Assembly (NCBI GenBank): GCA_030526515.1
Contig: JAUNCQ010000025.1
Location: 1 to 34,105, forward strand
Source: Coriobacteriia bacterium
GTDB taxonomy: Bacteria; Actinomycetota; Coriobacteriia; Coriobacteriales; Eggerthellaceae
Direction: 5' to 3'
DNA: 34,105 nucleotides
Shown: positions 26,204 through 33,702 of the stretch, one piece after another
Position numbering within the stretch: the first letter of the stretch is position 1
Layout: each line of letters begins with the position of its first letter
The notes under the pieces: model-generated
The model's database searches: none
What the model saw: only the letters and a program-made list of their open reading frames with translations
Told to the model about the DNA's origin: nothing
Position numbers and translations under genes: made by a program

Positions 26204-26473
26204 ATGGCACTATACTGGCCCGAACAGAAGGTTGCGCTGGAGATCGTGGACGATCCGCTGGCGCGGCCCTTCGACTACCAGAATCTGCGGGGATGGCGCG
26301 TGCTGCAGGTGACCATGGCGCAGGTGGATGACCTGGAGGAGTCCAGGAAGATCGGCGATGCGCTGGCGTTCATGCTGGGCGAGCCGCCGGTGGAGAAGAC
26401 CCCCGAGTGGCTGGAGGCCAACGAGCGGCTCCATAGGGAGCTGACCGCCTGGTCCAGCCAGTTCTACTCATGA
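26204..26473 (+). CDS. Small protein with a nuclease-fold-like motif, unknown function
   Basis: An 89-aa protein that I cannot assign firmly. Its opening YWPEQKVALEIVDD resembles the core W-x-E-x-K-hhhE segment of DUF559/Vsr-type PD-(D/E)XK nucleases, and the RGWRVLQVTMAQVDD that follows resembles the next strand of that fold. It would lack the N-terminal part of such a nuclease. A helical tail ends it. The ribosome site AAAAGGAG is one arm of the shared inverted repeat. Its stop overlaps the next start (ATGA), so the two proteins are translationally coupled and probably work together. Confidence 0.7.
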   Translation: MALYWPEQKVALEIVDDPLARPFDYQNLRGWRVLQVTMAQVDDLEESRKIGDALAFMLGEPPVEKTPEWLEANERLHRELTAWSSQFYS

Positions 26474-27516
26474 GCGCGGGGAAGGCGGGGAAGGCCGCGG
26501 CGGGGAAGGCGGGAGCGCGTCCGCCGTTCGTTGCCTTGTCTCACGGAAGCGCGCTGGCGGCCTGGCGATCGGGGGAGCTGGGGCATGACCCAGCTGCGTT
26601 CGCGCCGGTGAAGCCTGGTCAGACACCGACGCTGCACGTGACGCGCGCGTGGGCGGAGGATCTGGCACGGCGCTTTCGTCTGACGCTGCCCCTTGAAGCG
26701 AGTGCGTGGACTCCGAAGGCTCGCCGCAACAGCGCGCTGCTGAGATGCCATATCCATAATCCGCGGTTGCCCTATGCGTACGTGCGCGTGGGCGATGAGC
26801 TCGCGGTTGCTGCGCCTGAGCTGGTGCTGCTGCAGCTGGCGCACGAGTTGACCGTGGTCGAACTGACGCTTCTGGCCAGCGAGTTGTTCGGCTGGTATTT
26901 TCTGGACTCGGGGTGCGAAGGCGGCTTCGTTGGGCGTGACCGGGTGCTGGGAAGGCGCGAGGTTTTGCTCGATCTGCAGAAGTCGGCTTCGCATGTGAAG
27001 GGGCTGCGCACCCTTTCGTATGCCGTCCGGTACATGGTGTGCGATTCGCGGTCTCCCATGGAGACGATCTTGGCTTTGCTGCTGTGCTTGCCGGCGGAGC
27101 TGGGCGGGTATGGGCTGGAGAAACCCGTGATGAACCCGCGCATCGACGTGCTGGTCGAGGCGGAGCCAGGCAAGGCGGCGTCGTGGGGCTCCCGGTACGG
27201 CGACCTGGCATGGGAGGACGCGAAGCTGATCGTGGAGTACGACAGCAAGGCGAACCACGACGACTATGCCCGGGACACGTCACGGGCGAACTTGCTCATG
27301 GCGAACGGGTGGACGGTCATCACGGCGCTGCCGGGCGATGTCCTGGACGCTAAGCGGTGCGATCAGCTGGCGGCGAATATCGCGGCGGTGCTGGGAAAGC
27401 GTCCGAAGTCGGTGCCCATCAACTACGGCGCGCTTCGTCAGCAGCTTCGCGCGGATCTGTTTACCGCCAGTGGTACCCGTTGCTCCGAGAATCGCAACTG
27501 GCAGTCGAGTGAGTAG
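26470..27516 (+). CDS. DUF559/AbiEi-like protein with PD-(D/E)XK nuclease core
   Basis: A 348-aa protein. After a Gly/Ala/Lys-rich start, residues 20-190 follow the AbiEi-like plan (SHGSALAAWR near 24-33, then VRVGDELAVAAPELVLLQLA). The C-terminal part has SRSPMETILALLLCLP (193-208) followed by GDLAWEDAKLIVEYDSKANHDD, giving Asp245, Glu256, Asp258 and Lys260 as likely active-site residues of a Vsr/DUF559-like nuclease. The strand WTVITALPGDVLD comes next. Such proteins occur beside toxin-antitoxin and defence genes in actinobacteria. The start overlaps the upstream stop by ATGA. The last 17 residues look unlike the family and run toward the repeat array. Confidence 0.78.
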   Translation: MSAGKAGKAAAGKAGARPPFVALSHGSALAAWRSGELGHDPAAFAPVKPGQTPTLHVTRAWAEDLARRFRLTLPLEASAWTPKARRNSALLRCHIHNPRLPYAYVRVGDELAVAAPELVLLQLAHELTVVELTLLASELFGWYFLDSGCEGGFVGRDRVLGRREVLLDLQKSASHVKGLRTLSYAVRYMVCDSRSPMETILALLLCLPAELGGYGLEKPVMNPRIDVLVEAEPGKAASWGSRYGDLAWEDAKLIVEYDSKANHDDYARDTSRANLLMANGWTVITALPGDVLDAKRCDQLAANIAAVLGKRPKSVPINYGALRQQLRADLFTASGTRCSENRNWQSSE

Positions 27517-27558
27517 CGGTTCAGGGCGTTGTCCTGGGGTTGCCGCCTGGCGGCTGGT

Positions 27559-27979
27559 CGTTCGCACTCGAGGATGTTGCATTGAGGGAACGAAAAAAGG
27601 CCCTGAAAAGCGTTCGCACTGCGAGCACGCATGGAGTGCGAACGCTCAACTCGTTCGCACAGTGGGGGTTTGGAGGGCGAATGGCCCGAATACCCCCAAT
27701 GTGCGAACGGATATTCCCCCTCGGTTCGTTCGTGCTTTGCGCAGGTGAAATGTGGGAACGGAAATTTGGCCTCAAAACCGTTCGTATGATGACCGAGGTG
27801 AAAGTGGGAACGATTAATCGTTCCCACTTTTGGGGTAGGGCGAAGTGCGAACGTCCTGAAATCATTCGTGCTTTAACGGCCCATGATGTGGGAACGGATA
27901 ATCGTTCTCAAGACAAGGCGCTGCAATGTGGGAACGATGCCGAATCGTGCGCACGGTGAGGAGGCCTTACGTGGGAACG
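27559..27979. repeat. Intergenic array of GTG(C/G)GAACG motifs
   Basis: At least ten exact 9-mers, plus degenerate ones, occur in both orientations. Plus: 27636, 27701, 27752, 27804, 27845, 27888, 27928, 27971. Minus (CGTTCGCAC or CGTTCCCAC): 27559, 27611, 27652, 27819. The copies at 27804-27812 and 27819-27827 are halves of a perfect 24-bp palindrome (GTGGGAACGATT and its mirror). The array fills the 472-bp gap between the nuclease-like gene and lysR, and no credible gene lies in it. Confidence 0.85.
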
Positions 27980-27988
27980 AATTAGCGG

Positions 27989-28855
27989 CTAGCGGTGGGG
28001 GAGGTACTCGATGAAGCGCTGCAGGGCCAGGGACGTCTTGCCCTTGCCGCGGAAGGCCAGGGCGATGTCGCGGTAGACCGGCTTGTCCAGCGGCAGGGCG
28101 GTCACGTCGTAGGGGCAGCGGCGCATGATCATCTCGGTCAGGATGCTGATGCCCAGGCCCTTCTCGACCATGGCCATGATGGCGTAGTCATCCCAGGTGG
28201 TGAAGTTGATGCGGGGCCGCACGCCGCGCTCCTTCAGGATGGCGTCCACCTCGGCGCCGGCGCCCTTCTCCAGGATCATGAAGGGCTCGTCGTCCAGTGC
28301 TTCCAGCGGGAAGGCGTCGCGGCCGGCCAGCGGATGGTCGTTGGGGATCACGGCCATCATCTGATCGCGCTCCAGCAGCACCGTTTCCAGGGACGGGTGC
28401 ACCGGCAGGGGGATGAACCCGCAGTCCACGCGGCCCTCCATGATCCAGCGCTCGATTTCGGTGTAGTCGCCCAGCAGGATCTCGTAGGCGATGTTCGGGT
28501 ACGCGCTCTGGAAGTCCTTGATGATGTTGGGCAGCCACTGGCTGGCGCCGCTGGAGAAGGTGGCAATGCGGATCAGGCCCGAGTGCAGGCCGCGGACCTC
28601 GTCCACGGCGACCAGCAGCTTCTGGTACTCCTCGCACAGGCTCTTTGCGTAGGGCAGGATGCGGGCGCCGTCGGTGGTCAGGCGCACGCCGCCCTTGTGT
28701 CGCTCGAGCAGGTTCACCGACCACTCCTGCTCCAGGTCGGCGATCATCCGGCTCACGCCGCTTTGGGAGTAGTGGAGCTCCTCGGCCGCCTTGGAGATGG
28801 ATCCGCGCTCGACCGTCTCCACGAACGCCAGGTATTTCTGCAGGTTAGCCTCCAT
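27989..28855 (-). CDS. LysR-family transcriptional regulator
   Basis: A 288-aa protein with the standard LysR build. The N-terminal winged helix-turn-helix (residues 1-60) includes SISKAAEELHYSQSGVSRMIADLEQEW. A periplasmic-binding-protein-like effector domain follows (about 88-288, from GLIRIATFSSGASQWLP). It is divergent from the proline symporter gene, the classical layout for a LysR regulator and its target. The likely effector is therefore proline or a related solute, which is inference from position. A 42-nt dyad (28879-28920) lies just before its start and a candidate operator further out. Confidence 0.93.
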   Translation of the reverse strand: MEANLQKYLAFVETVERGSISKAAEELHYSQSGVSRMIADLEQEWSVNLLERHKGGVRLTTDGARILPYAKSLCEEYQKLLVAVDEVRGLHSGLIRIATFSSGASQWLPNIIKDFQSAYPNIAYEILLGDYTEIERWIMEGRVDCGFIPLPVHPSLETVLLERDQMMAVIPNDHPLAGRDAFPLEALDDEPFMILEKGAGAEVDAILKERGVRPRINFTTWDDYAIMAMVEKGLGISILTEMIMRRCPYDVTALPLDKPVYRDIALAFRGKGKTSLALQRFIEYLPHR

Positions 28856-28878
28856 GATGCGGTACCTTTTCCTCTCCG

Positions 28879-28920
28879 AACGGTAGCGGCGCTTTAGTGC
28901 GAAAAAGCGCTCTGACCGTT
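28879..28920. repeat. Two-tier dyad in the lysR leader
   Basis: AACGGT (28879-28884) pairs with ACCGTT (28915-28920), and GCGCTTT (28889-28895) pairs with AAAGCGC (28904-28910), with symmetric 4-nt interiors. It could be an RNA hairpin covering the lysR leader or a DNA operator. Confidence 0.6.
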
Positions 28921-28947
28921 ACATATTACAATTAGTCATGCGTGAAA

Positions 28948-28968
28948 TGCAAAATATACGTTTTTGTA
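28948..28968. promoter_or_regulatory. Candidate LysR operator
   Basis: CAAAA and TTTTTG flank TATACG, forming an AT-rich imperfect dyad in the lysR-putP interval. Its spacing is compatible with a T-N11-A LysR box. Confidence 0.35.
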
Positions 28969-29007
28969 ATCCATCAATTTGTGATTGAATAGCACTCATT
29001 CAAAACG

Positions 29008-29032
29008 AAGCCCCTGGAGGAGGGGGCTTTTT
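29008..29032 (+). terminator. Terminator-like hairpin in the putP leader
   Basis: AAGCCCC (29008-29014) pairs with GGGGCTT (29023-29029), followed by further T. It stands only 20 bases before the putP ATG. No plus-strand gene precedes it, so it would act on the putP message itself. Confidence 0.6.
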
Positions 29033-29052
29033 CGATTATGAGGAGATGAGAA

Positions 29053-30540
29053 ATGGATCGTTCCACCGTTGAGCTCATCGTCTTCATCGTGTACCTGGCC
29101 TGCATGCTCGGCATCGGCGTGTTCTTCTTCATCAAGACGAAGACCGGTGGCGACAAGGAGTATTTCCTGGGCGGCCGCGCGATGGGACCGTGGGTAACCG
29201 CACTTTCCGCCGGCACCGCCGACATGTCCGCTTGGGTTCTGATGGGCCTGCCCACCGCGATCTTCGCCCTGGGTCTGGGTCAGATCTGGATTCCGATCGG
29301 CCTGGCGCTGGGTTACGCCATCAGCTGGATCTTCGAGGCACCGCGCCTGCGCAAGTTCTCCATCGTGGCCAATGACTCCATCACCATCCCGCAGTACCTG
29401 ACCAACCGCTTCCTGAGCAGCTCCAAGGCACTGCAGGTCATCTGCGCAATCGTGTTCCTGATCGCGTACACCATCTACGCATCGTCCTCCATCAAGGCCT
29501 GCGGCACCCTGTTCAACACGGTCGCCGGCATTGACGAGGCGCTGGCCATGTACGTGGCAGCCGCCATCACCATCGGCTACGTGTTCCTGGGCGGCTTCAA
29601 GGCCGCTGCCTGGACCGACTTCTTCCAGGGCCTGCTCATGCTGGGCGCCATGATGATCACCCCGATCTTCGCCGCCTTCCTGGTCTCTGGTGCTCCCGCC
29701 GCAGCTGCCGGCGTGGCCGCCATGCCCGAGGGCTACTTCAACGTGTTCACCTCCTGGCAGGACATCCTGAGCGGTCTGGCCTGGGGCCTGGGCTACTTCG
29801 GCATGCCCCACATCATCGTCCGCTTCATGAGCCTGCGCTCCCAGAGCGAGATGAAGAAGTCCGCCGCCATCGGCATCGGCTGGACCGTGCTGATTCTGTT
29901 CTTCGCCGCGTTCATCGGCATCATCGGCCGCCAGTTCCTGGGCTACGACCCGGCAACCGACGCCAACATCGTGGACAACTCCCTGGTGTTCATCCTGATG
30001 GTTCGCGCCATCTTCCCGGGCATCATCTCCGGCATCCTGCTTGCCGCCATCCTGGCTGCGTCCATGTCCACCGCCTCTGCCCAGATGCTGTCCGCGGCAT
30101 CCGCTCTGGCCGCTGACGTGTACAAGCCCTTCGTCCGCAAGGGCGACGCCGGCGACACCGAGATGTTCTGGGTCAGCCGCCTGGCCGTGGTCATCATCTC
30201 CGTGGCTGCCGTGGCCATTGCCGCCAACCCGGATTCCGGCACCATTATGAGCCTGGTGTCCAACGCATGGGCCATCTTCGGCGCCGCGTTCGGCCCGGCC
30301 ATCGTGCTGAGCCTGTTCTGGAAGCGCTTCAACTTCCCGGGCGCCGTGGCCGGCATCGTGGTGGGCGCTGTGGTCGACATCTTCTGGATGATCAACCTGA
30401 CCGCCTCCACCGGCCTGTACGAGCTGCTGCCGGGCTTCATCGCCGGCTTCGTGGCAGCCGTGGTGGTCACCCTGGTCACGAAGGCTCCGACCAAGGAGGT
30501 CGAGGACCTGTACGAGAAGGCCATGGCCTACTCCGACTAG
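29053..30540 (+). CDS. putP: Sodium/proline symporter (PutP type, SSS family)
   Basis: A 495-aa inner-membrane protein with about 13 transmembrane segments that couples sodium entry to proline uptake. Family signatures are GGRAMGPWVTALSAGTADMSAWVLMGLP (about 38-65), ITIPQYLTNRF, GGFKAAAWTDFFQG, and ILAASMSTASAQML near 335, whose STxxxQ core forms part of the sodium site. The length matches PutP. The gene is divergent from the LysR gene. The ribosome site GAGGAGATGAGAA precedes the ATG. The hairpin in its leader suggests attenuation. Related pantothenate or other SSS symporters are less likely given the close PutP motif match. Confidence 0.92.
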   Translation: MDRSTVELIVFIVYLACMLGIGVFFFIKTKTGGDKEYFLGGRAMGPWVTALSAGTADMSAWVLMGLPTAIFALGLGQIWIPIGLALGYAISWIFEAPRLRKFSIVANDSITIPQYLTNRFLSSSKALQVICAIVFLIAYTIYASSSIKACGTLFNTVAGIDEALAMYVAAAITIGYVFLGGFKAAAWTDFFQGLLMLGAMMITPIFAAFLVSGAPAAAAGVAAMPEGYFNVFTSWQDILSGLAWGLGYFGMPHIIVRFMSLRSQSEMKKSAAIGIGWTVLILFFAAFIGIIGRQFLGYDPATDANIVDNSLVFILMVRAIFPGIISGILLAAILAASMSTASAQMLSAASALAADVYKPFVRKGDAGDTEMFWVSRLAVVIISVAAVAIAANPDSGTIMSLVSNAWAIFGAAFGPAIVLSLFWKRFNFPGAVAGIVVGAVVDIFWMINLTASTGLYELLPGFIAGFVAAVVVTLVTKAPTKEVEDLYEKAMAYSD

Positions 30541-30615
30541 CGTTTTCTCAGCCAGCGTCTTTCGCGACTAGCGTCTTTCCCAACGCAGAGCGCTCCCGCT
30601 TAAGGGGGCGAAAAG

Positions 30616-30644
30616 AAAGGAGGTCCCGCGGGACCTCCTTTTTC
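30616..30644 (+). terminator. Intrinsic terminator of putP
   Basis: AAAGGAGGTCCC and GGGACCTCCTTT form a 12-bp stem around GC, followed by T-rich sequence. The interval 30645-30784 after it shows nothing but GCG-rich low-complexity DNA. Confidence 0.9.
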
Positions 30645-30784
30645 GTGCGTGCGTTGCGCGAGATGCGCGAGAAGCGTGCGATTACGCGGGTGCCGAGCTG
30701 AGTGCGATGCACGAGTTGCGCGTGATGCTTATGCTGCGCGTGGGCGCGACCCGCGGCGTCGTGCGGGCTGGCGGCTGTTTCGTC

Positions 30785-30979
30785 CTACTGCTGATCTGCC
30801 TGCTGGCGCTTGGCAGCGTTGCGGGCTCGCATCTTGGCGGCCAGCTCAGCGCGCTTGTTGGCGCCGTCCATCTGGCTGCAGAAGGAGTCCTTGTTCTTGC
30901 CCTGCTGGCCTCGCTTGGAGTTGGGCACGCGCTCGCTGGCGCTCAGGCCCACACCTCCGCCGTATCCTCGAAATGCCAT
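30785..30979 (-). CDS. Small basic hypothetical protein
   Basis: A 64-aa open frame with a Gly-rich N-terminus (MAFRGYGGGVGLSASERVP) and a charged helical tail rich in Ala, Arg and Lys (KRAELAAKMRARNAAKRQQAD). The composition fits a real small coriobacterial protein better than an antisense shadow, because there is no opposite gene. The upstream GGGGGGGATACC is a poor but possible ribosome site. There is no recognised domain. Confidence 0.42.
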   Translation of the reverse strand: MAFRGYGGGVGLSASERVPNSKRGQQGKNKDSFCSQMDGANKRAELAAKMRARNAAKRQQADQQ

Positions 30980-31224
30980 GGTATCCCCCCCCTGTGGTCT
31001 GAAACGTGCGGGCGGCCGCGAGGTGCGACGGCCCGCGCAGTGCGCCCGAGGTCGATGGCCGCTCCTAATCGGCCGTCGCGGGGCGCGTGTGTATTCAATA
31101 ACTTTTCAATAATAGCAAAATTGCCTGACCATGGGGTGAAGCGGGTTGGTGCAACGCGCCTGCTGCGGCAAAGCCTCTTGAGGCGAGGGACCCGGCGTCG
31201 CAGCTTTGCGGCATCGTCCGTCGG

Positions 31225-31280
31225 GGCGCCGTTCCGCGGCGGGGCGAAGGTCCTGGGCGGTCTCGCGGTGGCTAGGCGGT
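31225..31280 (+). repeat. Left copy of a duplicated flank
   Basis: GCGCCGTTCCGCGGCGGGGC, CGAAGG and later GCGGTGGCTAGGCGG recur in the same order at 31599-31665. The right copy includes the stop codon of the CPBP gene, so this left copy looks like a duplicated 3' end of that gene. Confidence 0.6.
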
Positions 31281-31315
31281 AGGCAGGCGGCGGGCAGGCG
31301 GCGCTTTGCGCGGAT

Positions 31316-31583
31316 GGCAGTTCCTCGACCTGTGGAGTTCAGTGCCCTGCAGCGCCGGTTGTTTTGGCAGTTTCCCGACCTGTGGAGCGGCCTTAGGCTG
31401 GAATCATGCGGATTCGTGAGGTTTGTCGGGCAGTTCCCTGACCTGTGGAGTAAAAACGGTGTCCATTTGCTCCACAGGTCAGGGAACTGTCACTTAGAGG
31501 CGAGGGCCTTGCTCCACAGGTCAGGGAACTGCCATTTGAAGGCCCTGCTGAGGGGGCCTTGCTCCACAGGTCGTGGATTTGCC
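31316..31583. repeat. Six copies of a 22-bp repeat, three forward then three inverted
   Basis: The unit begins GGCAGTTCCCTGACCTGTGG and ends AG. Forward copies are at 31316-31337, 31366-31387 and 31429-31450; inverted copies are at 31470-31491, 31512-31533 and 31562-31583. The outermost copies carry the most changes. The central pair can form a 22-bp hairpin with one mismatch and a 19-nt loop. No gene lies here. Confidence 0.88.
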
Positions 31584-31598
31584 AGGCGGTAAGCTGCG

Positions 31599-31665
31599 GC
31601 GCGCCGTTCAGCGGCGGGGCGAAGGCTCGGGGTGACTATGCGGTGTCTACGCGGTGGCTAGGCGG
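31599..31665 (+). repeat. Right copy of the duplicated flank
   Basis: It matches 31225-31280 over GCCGTTC(C/A)GCGGCGGGGC and GCGGTGGCTAGGCGG, with a longer middle. It overlaps the 3' end of the CPBP protease gene. Confidence 0.6.
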
Positions 31666-32299
31666 CTGCCATTTGCCGCTTCAGGTGCACGGTGGCGCCG
31701 TAGTTGTAGATGGCGTGGACCAGCGCGCAGAGCAGCAGCGACTGGGTATACGCGTACAGCGCGCCCAGCAGCAGGCCGATGACCAGCACGAACGCCATGA
31801 TCAGCGGCTTCTTCCAGTAGGACGCGTGGATGGCGGCGAACAGCACGGCGCTGAGCACCACGCCCAGGGGCTCCACCAGGGCCACGCGGAACAGGAACTC
31901 CTCGCCGATGCCGGCGGCCAGGTACAGGGGCACCAGGTCAGCGCGGCTGAAGTCGCGGGCCAGCATGTCGGTAGCCTCGGATTGGAAGTGGGTGCGCCCG
32001 AAGAAGCGGTGCAGTATCAGGAACAGGGCGAAAGTGACGGTCAGCACGCCTGCCGCGGCGGCGATGGCCGCCAGGGGGCTCACGCCGTCGGCTGCCCAGG
32101 GCATCAGGCCCGGCAGGGTGCCATCGTCGTGGTTGGGCAGCACCCAGAGCAGGTAGAAGGGCAGGCCCACCAGGACGAAGGCCAGCTCGCCCACGGTCAT
32201 GGCAGCTACCTGTGCCCGATGGCTGAGATTCTTGCCAGGGACTTCGCTAGGGGTTGCGTCGGGAGCTGCGTCGAGATCGGTTGCGGGGTCGTTCGTCAT
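31658..32299 (-). CDS. CPBP family intramembrane glutamic endopeptidase
   Basis: A 213-aa membrane protein with a cytosolic Asp-rich N-terminus and about six hydrophobic segments. It has all three motifs of the CPBP/ABI (Rce1-like) family: EExxxR in GIGEEFLFR, FxxxH in FAAIHAS, and HxxxN in HAIYNY. These enzymes cleave proteins inside the membrane; in Gram-positives they are often linked to bacteriocin immunity or peptide maturation, though no bacteriocin gene is visible here. The start at 32299 follows CTAGGAG. An insertion sequence end lies about 50 bases upstream, so its native promoter may have been displaced. Confidence 0.9.
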   Translation of the reverse strand: MTNDPATDLDAAPDATPSEVPGKNLSHRAQVAAMTVGELAFVLVGLPFYLLWVLPNHDDGTLPGLMPWAADGVSPLAAIAAAAGVLTVTFALFLILHRFFGRTHFQSEATDMLARDFSRADLVPLYLAAGIGEEFLFRVALVEPLGVVLSAVLFAAIHASYWKKPLIMAFVLVIGLLLGALYAYTQSLLLCALVHAIYNYGATVHLKRQMAAA

Positions 32300-32456
32300 G
32301 GGACTCCTAGAGGACTTTTGGATAGCAGTTTGGAAACCGAATAGGATACCGTTGTTGGCGCCGGGTTAATTTAGCCACTACGTAGCCGAATCAAATTAGC
32401 CACTCGCAGCCTAATTAAAATCGCCATTACACCGGTGCGGTCGTAGCTTTACTTTT

Positions 32457-33308
32457 CTATTTCACGGTCTTGATTACCGCTGCCACTGCTTCGACGGAAA
32501 ACGTCTCGCATTCCCTTCCTCGATAGGACGGGCCCTTCATCATGAATACTGACGCCCTGTCGAACAGCCTGTCCAGTGCGCACAGGAGGGTGTCGTCCCC
32601 CGTGAAGAACTCGTCCCACTGGCTGGCCGGCGTGTTGCTGGTGAGGATGAGGGCGTTCGGCCCCTCCTTCTCATAGCGCCTGTCGACGATGTCGAAGAAG
32701 AGATTGGTGCAGTCACGGTCGAACCTGCGCCTGCCGATCTCGTCGATGATGAGGCACGACGGCTTGACCATGAAGTTCACCACCGATTCCGTCCTGTTCT
32801 CCGCGATGGCCTTCTCCAGCTTCGCCTTCAGCTCCGTCGCCTTCATGTAGTAGGTCTTGTAGCCCAGCTCGCAGCACTTGTTTCCATATGCTTGGGCCAG
32901 GTGCGTCTTCCCGATTCCCTCCGGGCCGATGAAGGCGATGTTCTTGCGCGCGTGCAGGTTGGACAGCGTCGGCAGCTGCCTCAGCGCCTTCGGGTCCTTT
33001 CCCTGGATCCTGGCGAAGTCGAAGTTGTCGAACGTCTTCGGGGCCTTCTGGGGGATCCTGCTCAGCCTCAGCAGGGTCTGGATGACGCTGTCGCGATGCC
33101 TCTCGCCGAGGTATCCGAAGACGTCGGCAACCGCCTGCAGGCCCTCCGGTCCGAAGTCCATCCTGGTAGCAAGCTCCGCCACCTCCTCGGGCGCGATCCT
33201 TACCCCGAAGGATGCGGCGCCGGCGCTTATCGCGCGGTAGATCCCGTCGATCTCCATGGCGGCCTCGACCGCCGCGTCGACTCCGGGTCCGTTGTCTGAC
33301 CTGGTCAT
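32457..33308 (-). CDS. istB: IS21-family helper ATPase IstB
   Basis: A 283-aa DnaC/IstB-type AAA+ ATPase that assists the IstA transposase in target choice. Walker A is GPEGIGKT, Walker B is CLIIDEIG, and the IstB end GDDTLLCALDRLFDRASVFMMKG is well kept. Its ATG overlaps the istA stop by ATGA, the standard IS21 arrangement. It appears intact although its partner is not, so it could only act on other IS21 copies in the genome. Confidence 0.92.
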   Translation of the reverse strand: MTRSDNGPGVDAAVEAAMEIDGIYRAISAGAASFGVRIAPEEVAELATRMDFGPEGLQAVADVFGYLGERHRDSVIQTLLRLSRIPQKAPKTFDNFDFARIQGKDPKALRQLPTLSNLHARKNIAFIGPEGIGKTHLAQAYGNKCCELGYKTYYMKATELKAKLEKAIAENRTESVVNFMVKPSCLIIDEIGRRRFDRDCTNLFFDIVDRRYEKEGPNALILTSNTPASQWDEFFTGDDTLLCALDRLFDRASVFMMKGPSYRGRECETFSVEAVAAVIKTVK

Positions 33309-33702
33309 GCCTGCAGCCTCCCCTCGAAGTCGAACTTGTCGAACCCACGCTTGGCCCTCGGCGGCTCAAGCTGCTTCACGGCGACCCTCACCGGGGCGCT
33401 TGGGAGCTCGCACGGCTGCGCGTCGGCGTACTGGTCCTCGCAGAAGCTGTCCCTGCTTCCCCAGGTCACGGGGTGGACGGCGAGCTCCCTCGAGAGATCG
33501 CCGCTGTAGATGTGCAGCAGGCCGCCGTCCCTGCTCACCCTGCATTCCTGGCCCGAGTACCAATACGGCACGCCGAACCTTCGCCCCTCGTAGTTGACGA
33601 AGCCGTCGAAGCTCACCTTGCGCTTGGGGCAGAGGTACAGGGCGAGCTCGCCGTCCAGGGCGATCGTCCCTGCGGCGGGGAGGCACTTCGTTCCGTGCTG
33701 TA
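33305..33702 (-). pseudogene. istA: IstA transposase, C-terminal fragment
   Basis: Only the last about 130 residues remain. They hold the Mu-transposase C-terminal beta domain (KRKVSFDGFVNYEGRRFGVPYWYSG, DGGLLHIYSGD, then a basic tail FDKFDFEGRLQA). The DDE catalytic core is missing. The frame stays open upstream of 33702 only because it reads through the IS3-like fragment in the wrong frame. Confidence 0.82.

Larger units (their letters stand above)
32353..33702 (-). mobile_element. IS21-like element, right part
   Basis: It contains istB and the 3' part of istA. The end region 32366-32430 shows three spaced repeats (TTAGCCACT, TTAGCCACT, TCGCCATTA), the multiple terminal binding sites typical of IS21 ends. 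A TG at 32353 is a plausible outer boundary. The other end is lost to the IS3-like insertion. Confidence 0.75.

Noticed and set aside
19029..26210. Very long open frame antisense to LRR paralogues 2 and 3 (and similar ones opposite paralogue 1, 526-3438, 5109-7190 and 7691-11137)
   Set aside because: High GC and strong third-position bias keep the antisense frame open. The translations are Gly/Ala/Val/His/Gln-rich without any family pattern, while the sense strand encodes clear proteins with ribosome sites.
27559..27979. CRISPR array
   Set aside because: The motif is short, occurs in both orientations and is irregularly spaced, and there are no cas genes.
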